A model generated the notes under the pieces. The model was not told the origin of the DNA. It ran no database searches and saw only the letters and a program-made list of their open reading frames with translations. The position numbers and the translations under genes were made by a program. DNA of 64,000 bases from JBBQXK01 sp038209775. Lineage in GTDB: Bacteria > Pseudomonadota > Alphaproteobacteria > Rhodobacterales > Rhodobacteraceae. Numbering within the stretch: position 1 is the stretch's first letter; each line of letters starts with the position of its first letter. The stretch covers positions 67,718 to 131,717 of the forward strand of contig JBBQXK010000006.1 in the NCBI GenBank assembly GCA_038209775.1, in the 5' to 3' direction. Positions 60,394-64,000 of this stretch are shown piece by piece.

Positions 60394-61725
60394 ATGGCGA
60401 AGAACTGGCTCTGGATGACGGCGGCAGACCTCGGGCGCGGGATCGCTGCGGGCAAGATCAACGCGATGGAACTGACCGAGGCGTTTCTGGATGCCGCAGC
60501 GGCCAACGAACACGGGTCCCGCATCTATGCCCGCCTGACGCCGCGCCGCGCCCGCTCGATGGCAATGGCGGCGGCGGACCGGGCCAAGACCGGGCGGCGG
60601 ATCGGGCCCTTGGACGGCGTGCCCCTGTCGTGGAAAGACAACATCGACGCCAGCGGTGCGGCGTGCGAGGCCGGATCGGCGCTCCTGCGCGGCCGCATCC
60701 CCACCGAAGACGCGCCGATCCTGCACACCGCCACAACCGGCGGCCTGGTGTGCCTTGGCAAGACCCACATGTCGGAACTGGCCTTCTCGGGCCTTGGCCT
60801 TAACCCCGTCACCGCCACGCCGCCCTGCATCAACGATGCCGCCGCCGTGCCGGGTGGGTCGTCCTCGGGCGCAGCCACGTCGGTCGCGTTCGGCGTGGCC
60901 CCCGCCGCCATCGGCACCGACACCGGCGGCTCGGTGCGCATCCCTGCCGCCTGGAACGACCTGTGCGGCCTCAAGACCAGCACGGGCCGGCTGCCCCTGA
61001 CCGGCATCGTCCCCCTCAGCCCCCGCTTCGACACCCCCGGCCCCATCGCCCGCAGTGTCGAGGATTGCGCCCTGATCCTTGCCGCCCTCGAAGGCCGCAC
61101 CGCCCCCGACCTGACCGGCGCATCGCTGCAGGGCCTGCGCCTTGCCGTCCTTGAAACCGTGGCGCTCGACGACCTGCGCGACCGCCCCGGCGCCGGGTTC
61201 GACACCGCCTGCGACCGCCTCTCCCGCGCCGGTGCCCGGGTTGAGCGTCTGATCGCCCCCGAAGTCGCCGAAGCCCTGACGCTTGCAGGCACCCTTGTCA
61301 CGCCCGAGGCCTATGGCCTTTGGCAGACCCGGATCGAGGCCGCGCCCCACCTGATGTACGCCCGCATCCTTGACCGCTTCCGCACCGGCGGAAGCGTGAC
61401 GGCGGCGGATTATGTGGCGGCCTGGGCGCGGATGGACCAGTTGCGCGCCATCTGGGTGGCACGGACCGCCGCCTATGACGCGGTGATCCTGCCCACCTCG
61501 CCGATCCTGCCGCCCAACGCACAACGGCTTCTGGACGACGACGCGTACTATGTGGCCGAAAACCTTCTGGCCCTGCGCAACACCCGCATCGGCAACCTGA
61601 TGGGCGGCTGTGCGCTGACCCTGCCGACCGGGCAGCCATCCTGCGGGATCAGCCTGATGGCGGGCCCGGGGCAGGAAGAGCGGTTGTTGCGGCTGGGCAT
61701 CGCGGCCGGGCGTGCGCTGGGCTGA
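60394..61725 (+). CDS. Amidase signature family protein
   Basis: A 443-residue amidase. The Ser-cis-Ser-Lys triad is visible: Lys in PLSWKDNIDA (about residue 77), the cis-Ser in GTDTGGSVRIPAA and the flanking glycine/serine loop AVPGGSSSGAATSVA. The family hydrolyses many amides; GatA is less likely because no gatB or gatC is present and the sequence is shorter. ATG at 60394 starts MAKNWLWMTAADL. It is divergent from the UbiH-type gene with an 82-base gap. Confidence 0.9.
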   Translation: MAKNWLWMTAADLGRGIAAGKINAMELTEAFLDAAAANEHGSRIYARLTPRRARSMAMAAADRAKTGRRIGPLDGVPLSWKDNIDASGAACEAGSALLRGRIPTEDAPILHTATTGGLVCLGKTHMSELAFSGLGLNPVTATPPCINDAAAVPGGSSSGAATSVAFGVAPAAIGTDTGGSVRIPAAWNDLCGLKTSTGRLPLTGIVPLSPRFDTPGPIARSVEDCALILAALEGRTAPDLTGASLQGLRLAVLETVALDDLRDRPGAGFDTACDRLSRAGARVERLIAPEVAEALTLAGTLVTPEAYGLWQTRIEAAPHLMYARILDRFRTGGSVTAADYVAAWARMDQLRAIWVARTAAYDAVILPTSPILPPNAQRLLDDDAYYVAENLLALRNTRIGNLMGGCALTLPTGQPSCGISLMAGPGQEERLLRLGIAAGRALG

Positions 61726-61737
61726 GGGGGCAGGACC

Positions 61738-61790
61738 GGGGGGTTTCACACCCCCCGGACCCCCCGTGGGATACTTGCGGACAGAAAAAG
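61738..61790 (+). repeat. Dispersed palindromic element, copy 8
   Basis: GGGGGG-TTTCACA-CCCCCC (61738-61756), then GGACCCCCCGTGGGATACTTG and CGGACAGAAAAAGG. It differs from the copy at 35707 by two bases over the first 40. It follows the amidase gene. The rest of the spacer to 61964 shows no gene. Confidence 0.85.
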
Positions 61791-61964
61791 GGGAAGGACG
61801 GGCCAATGCGCGGCCTTGCGCCCATTGCGCCAACCCAACCGGCGAAAAAGCCACAACTTCACGCCGCAAACCGTTTGAATCACCCGGTTTTCTGGACCTG
61901 CCCCGGATCACCCGCTATCGTCTGGTGAAACCGGGGCGACACGACCCCGGAGAACGAGGCACGA

Positions 61965-63140
61965 ATGACAGGTCCCGCACGGTTCGACAGCCTGCCGGAA
62001 TATGCGTTTCCGCGTTTGCGGAGGCTTCTGGACGTGCATGCGCCGGGCGGCGATCCCATCGCCATGACCATCGGTGAGCCGCGCCACCCGATCCCCGGTT
62101 TCGTGGGCCCGATCCTTGCCGCCTCGCTGTCAGGCTTCGGCCAGTACCCCCCGAACGAGGGTGCGCCGGAACTTCTGGCCGCCATCGCAGGATGGGTCAC
62201 GCGCCGCTATGGCGTGACGCTGCCCGAAGACCGCCTCATGGCGCTGAACGGCACGCGTGAGGGGCTGTTCAACGCAGCCGTCGCCCTTTGTCCCGAAACC
62301 AAGCGCGGCAAGCGCCCGGTCGTCCTGATGCCGAACCCGTTTTACCAGGTCTATGCCGTGGCCGCGATGGCGATGGGGGCGGAGCCCGTCTATGTGCCCG
62401 CTACCGCCGCCACCGGGTTCCTGCCCGACTATGCCGCCCTGCCCCGCGATATTCTTGAGCGCACCGCCATCGCGTACATCTGTTCGCCCGCCAACCCGCA
62501 GGGCGCCGTCGCCGGCCGTGACTGGTGGGCCGACCTGATCGCGCTGGCCGAAACCCATGATTTCCGCATCTTTGCCGATGAGTGTTATTCCGAGGTCTGG
62601 CACCAGACGCCCCCCCCCGGCATCCTGTCGATGCCCGGTGCGGACCCCGAGCGTGTGCTGGCCTTCCACTCGCTTTCCAAACGCTCAAACCTGCCCGGCC
62701 TGCGGTCGGGCTTTGTGGCCGGCGGCCCCGATGCCATCCAGCGGATGCGCCAGTTGCGCAACTATGCCGGCGCCCCCCTGCCCCTGCCCTTGCAGCGCGT
62801 GGCCGAGGCGGCTTGGAAAGATGAGGCGCATGTCGATGCCAGCCGCGCCCTTTACCACACGAAGTTTGCCATCGCCGAGACGGTCTTTGCGGGCCTCCAG
62901 GGCTACCGCACGCCCGCAGGCGGGTTCTTTCTGTGGCTGCCCGTGCCCGATGGTGAGGCAGCGGCCCTGACACTGTGGCAAAAGACCGGCGTGCGGGTTT
63001 TGCCCGGCGCGTATCTGGCGCGCGACGTGCAGGGCGACAATCCGGGCCGGGGATACATCCGCGTGGCATTGGTCGGCGGACAAGAAGAAACGCAACGCGG
63101 GCTGACGGCGCTCTGCGATTGTCTTTACGGGGTGAGGTGA
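61965..63140 (+). CDS. Class I/II aminotransferase, DapC-like
   Basis: A 391-residue PLP aminotransferase. Seen are the N-terminal substrate loop TIGEPRHPIPGFV, MPNPFYQVYAVAAMA, CSPANPQGAVA, FADECYSEVW and the PLP lysine in HSLSKRSNLPGLRSGF (Lys239). This pattern is that of succinyldiaminopimelate transaminase-like (DapC) proteins that feed lysine and peptidoglycan synthesis, although related enzymes use other substrates. The ATG at 61965 follows GAACGAGGCACGA. ftsK begins three bases after its stop, a common alphaproteobacterial order. Confidence 0.87.
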   Translation: MTGPARFDSLPEYAFPRLRRLLDVHAPGGDPIAMTIGEPRHPIPGFVGPILAASLSGFGQYPPNEGAPELLAAIAGWVTRRYGVTLPEDRLMALNGTREGLFNAAVALCPETKRGKRPVVLMPNPFYQVYAVAAMAMGAEPVYVPATAATGFLPDYAALPRDILERTAIAYICSPANPQGAVAGRDWWADLIALAETHDFRIFADECYSEVWHQTPPPGILSMPGADPERVLAFHSLSKRSNLPGLRSGFVAGGPDAIQRMRQLRNYAGAPLPLPLQRVAEAAWKDEAHVDASRALYHTKFAIAETVFAGLQGYRTPAGGFFLWLPVPDGEAAALTLWQKTGVRVLPGAYLARDVQGDNPGRGYIRVALVGGQEETQRGLTALCDCLYGVR

Positions 63141-63143
63141 ACG

Positions 63144-64000
63144 ATGGCTTCGTATCAGGTCAGGCAACGCGATCCCCTTCTGGATCAGACCACACAGGCC
63201 ATGCTGGAACGCCGGGGGCGTGAACTGGTCGGCGTTGCAGCCATCGTTCTGGGGCTGGCCTTCGTGGCACTTCTGGCCAGCTATTCGCCCGAGGATCCGG
63301 GCTGGATGGTGGCCACCGATGAACCCGCGCAGAACATCCTTGGCCGGCTCGGGGCCGCTGTCGCGTCAACCCTGATGGTGGTGGGGGGCCTTGGGGCCTG
63401 GGGTATCCCGGTGATCCTGCTGGTCTGGGGCGCGCGGTTCGTCCTGCACCGGGGGGCCGAGCGGGTGCTGCCGCGCAGCGTGTTCGCGGTGATTGCCGTG
63501 GCACTGGGGTCGGTCTTTGCCTCTACGCATGTGCCCGGGGCGGACTGGCCCTTTGCCGCAATCGGGCTGGGCGGCTTGTTCGGGGATACCGTGCTTGGGG
63601 CCGCAGTCATGGTGATGCCGGTCAGCACCGGCTTCGGGCTCAAGCTCCTGTCGCTGGCGTTCGGCGGGGGGCTGGTGGCGATGTTCCTGTTCGTCGCAGG
63701 CTTTGATGTCCGCGAACTGCGGGCCATCGGGACGTATCTGATGACCAGCCTCGTGCGCAGCTATGCCATGCTGCTGGCCGCGGCGGGCCAAGGTGCCGCA
63801 GGCACCGCCCGCGCCGCCTCCGCCCTTGCCGCCCTGCGTACTGCCCGGCAGGGTGCGCCTGCCGTGACCGCCCCCGAAACGACCACCCCGCCCCCCCAGC
63901 GCGCCGGCGCCGCCCGGCGTGACCGCACCTTGCCACCCCGCGCCCACACCCAGCGCGCCGACCCCCCCCCCCCCGCCCCGGCCCACCCCCCGGCCCCCCG
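63144..64000 (+). CDS. ftsK: DNA translocase FtsK, N-terminal part (cut by the window edge)
   Basis: About 285 residues of the start of FtsK are present. Four or five membrane helices are visible (VGVAAIVLGLAFVALLASYS, VVGGLGAWGIPVILLVWGAR, VFAVIAVALGSVFAS, FGGGLVAMFLFVAG), with the FtsK motif SYSPEDPG after the first. Then a long Ala/Pro-rich linker begins, and the motor domain lies beyond the edge. FtsK pumps DNA at the septum and activates XerCD at dif. The last 50 bases are almost all C-runs, so frame and composition there deserve caution. Confidence 0.92.
   Translation, partial: MASYQVRQRDPLLDQTTQAMLERRGRELVGVAAIVLGLAFVALLASYSPEDPGWMVATDEPAQNILGRLGAAVASTLMVVGGLGAWGIPVILLVWGARFVLHRGAERVLPRSVFAVIAVALGSVFASTHVPGADWPFAAIGLGGLFGDTVLGAAVMVMPVSTGFGLKLLSLAFGGGLVAMFLFVAGFDVRELRAIGTYLMTSLVRSYAMLLAAAGQGAAGTARAASALAALRTARQGAPAVTAPETTTPPPQRAGAARRDRTLPPRAHTQRADPPPPAPAHPPAP

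Overview
The window is high-GC bacterial DNA, and its gene content and order point to an alphaproteobacterium of the family Rhodobacteraceae (Rhodobacter/Gemmobacter/Tabrizicola-like; the genus cannot be fixed from sequence reading alone). The main indicators are a SAM-II riboswitch in front of metZ, glyQ and glyS separated by a small membrane gene, folB-folP-glmM, mlaD-DUF2155-aat, an xdhABC operon running into a purine-type BMP/ABC transporter, and a dispersed intergenic element of G/C-run hairpin plus a GATATTT..GCAAAGATGAA tail. About 59 protein genes and one tRNA gene are supported. No rRNA, CRISPR array, prophage or insertion sequence was seen.

Layout. 0-9.8 kb: an edge-truncated unknown gene, a two-domain Fe3+-type ABC permease, tRNA-Thr(UGU), a divergent Lrp regulator/LysE exporter pair, hisB-hisH, a DMT exporter, a DUF2147 protein, hisA, a GST/hydrolase pair, and metZ behind a SAM-II riboswitch and terminator. 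10-16 kb: folE2, two tandem TrkH potassium transporters, and a secreted SPOR/peptidoglycan-binding/trypsin-fold protein that has lost its whole catalytic triad. 16-23.5 kb: glyQ, a small membrane protein, glyS with a low-GC insertion, a divergent PPDK-like enzyme and a SleB-type wall hydrolase. 23.6-34 kb: folB-folP-glmM, a ThiE-like protein, a TrmJ-like methyltransferase, a RutR-like regulator divergent from a beta-alanine-type aminotransferase, a ParDE toxin-antitoxin operon ending in a cupin gene, a UPF0303 protein and DadA. 34-45.5 kb: mlaD, DUF2155, aat, then a cluster of a secreted caspase-fold protein, a secreted PPC-like protein, a trypsin/PDZ protease and an OmpR-type two-component pair, followed by dnaE. 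45.8-55.3 kb: xdhA-xdhB-xdhC coupled to a purine-nucleoside-type ABC importer. 55.5-64 kb: two small unknown genes, a decayed methyltransferase, a DAO-family oxidoreductase, a GH25 lysozyme lipoprotein, a UbiH-type hydroxylase, an amidase, a DapC-like aminotransferase and the N-terminal part of ftsK.

How genes work together. xdhABC plus the BMP transporter form a purine uptake and oxidation unit. folE2, folB and folP are folate steps, with glmM feeding wall precursor synthesis. RutR plus the omega-aminotransferase fit pyrimidine/beta-alanine degradation. The caspase/PPC/trypsin-PDZ/two-component block is the best candidate for an undescribed envelope proteolysis system.

Whole-window signals. 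Plus-strand base usage changes from G-rich (left of about 34 kb) to C-rich (right of about 38 kb) whichever strand is coding, which is the pattern expected at a replication terminus or an inversion boundary. At least eight copies of a dispersed palindromic element occur, one of them in frame inside xdhA. All function calls come from reading motifs and recalled family knowledge; no database search was run.
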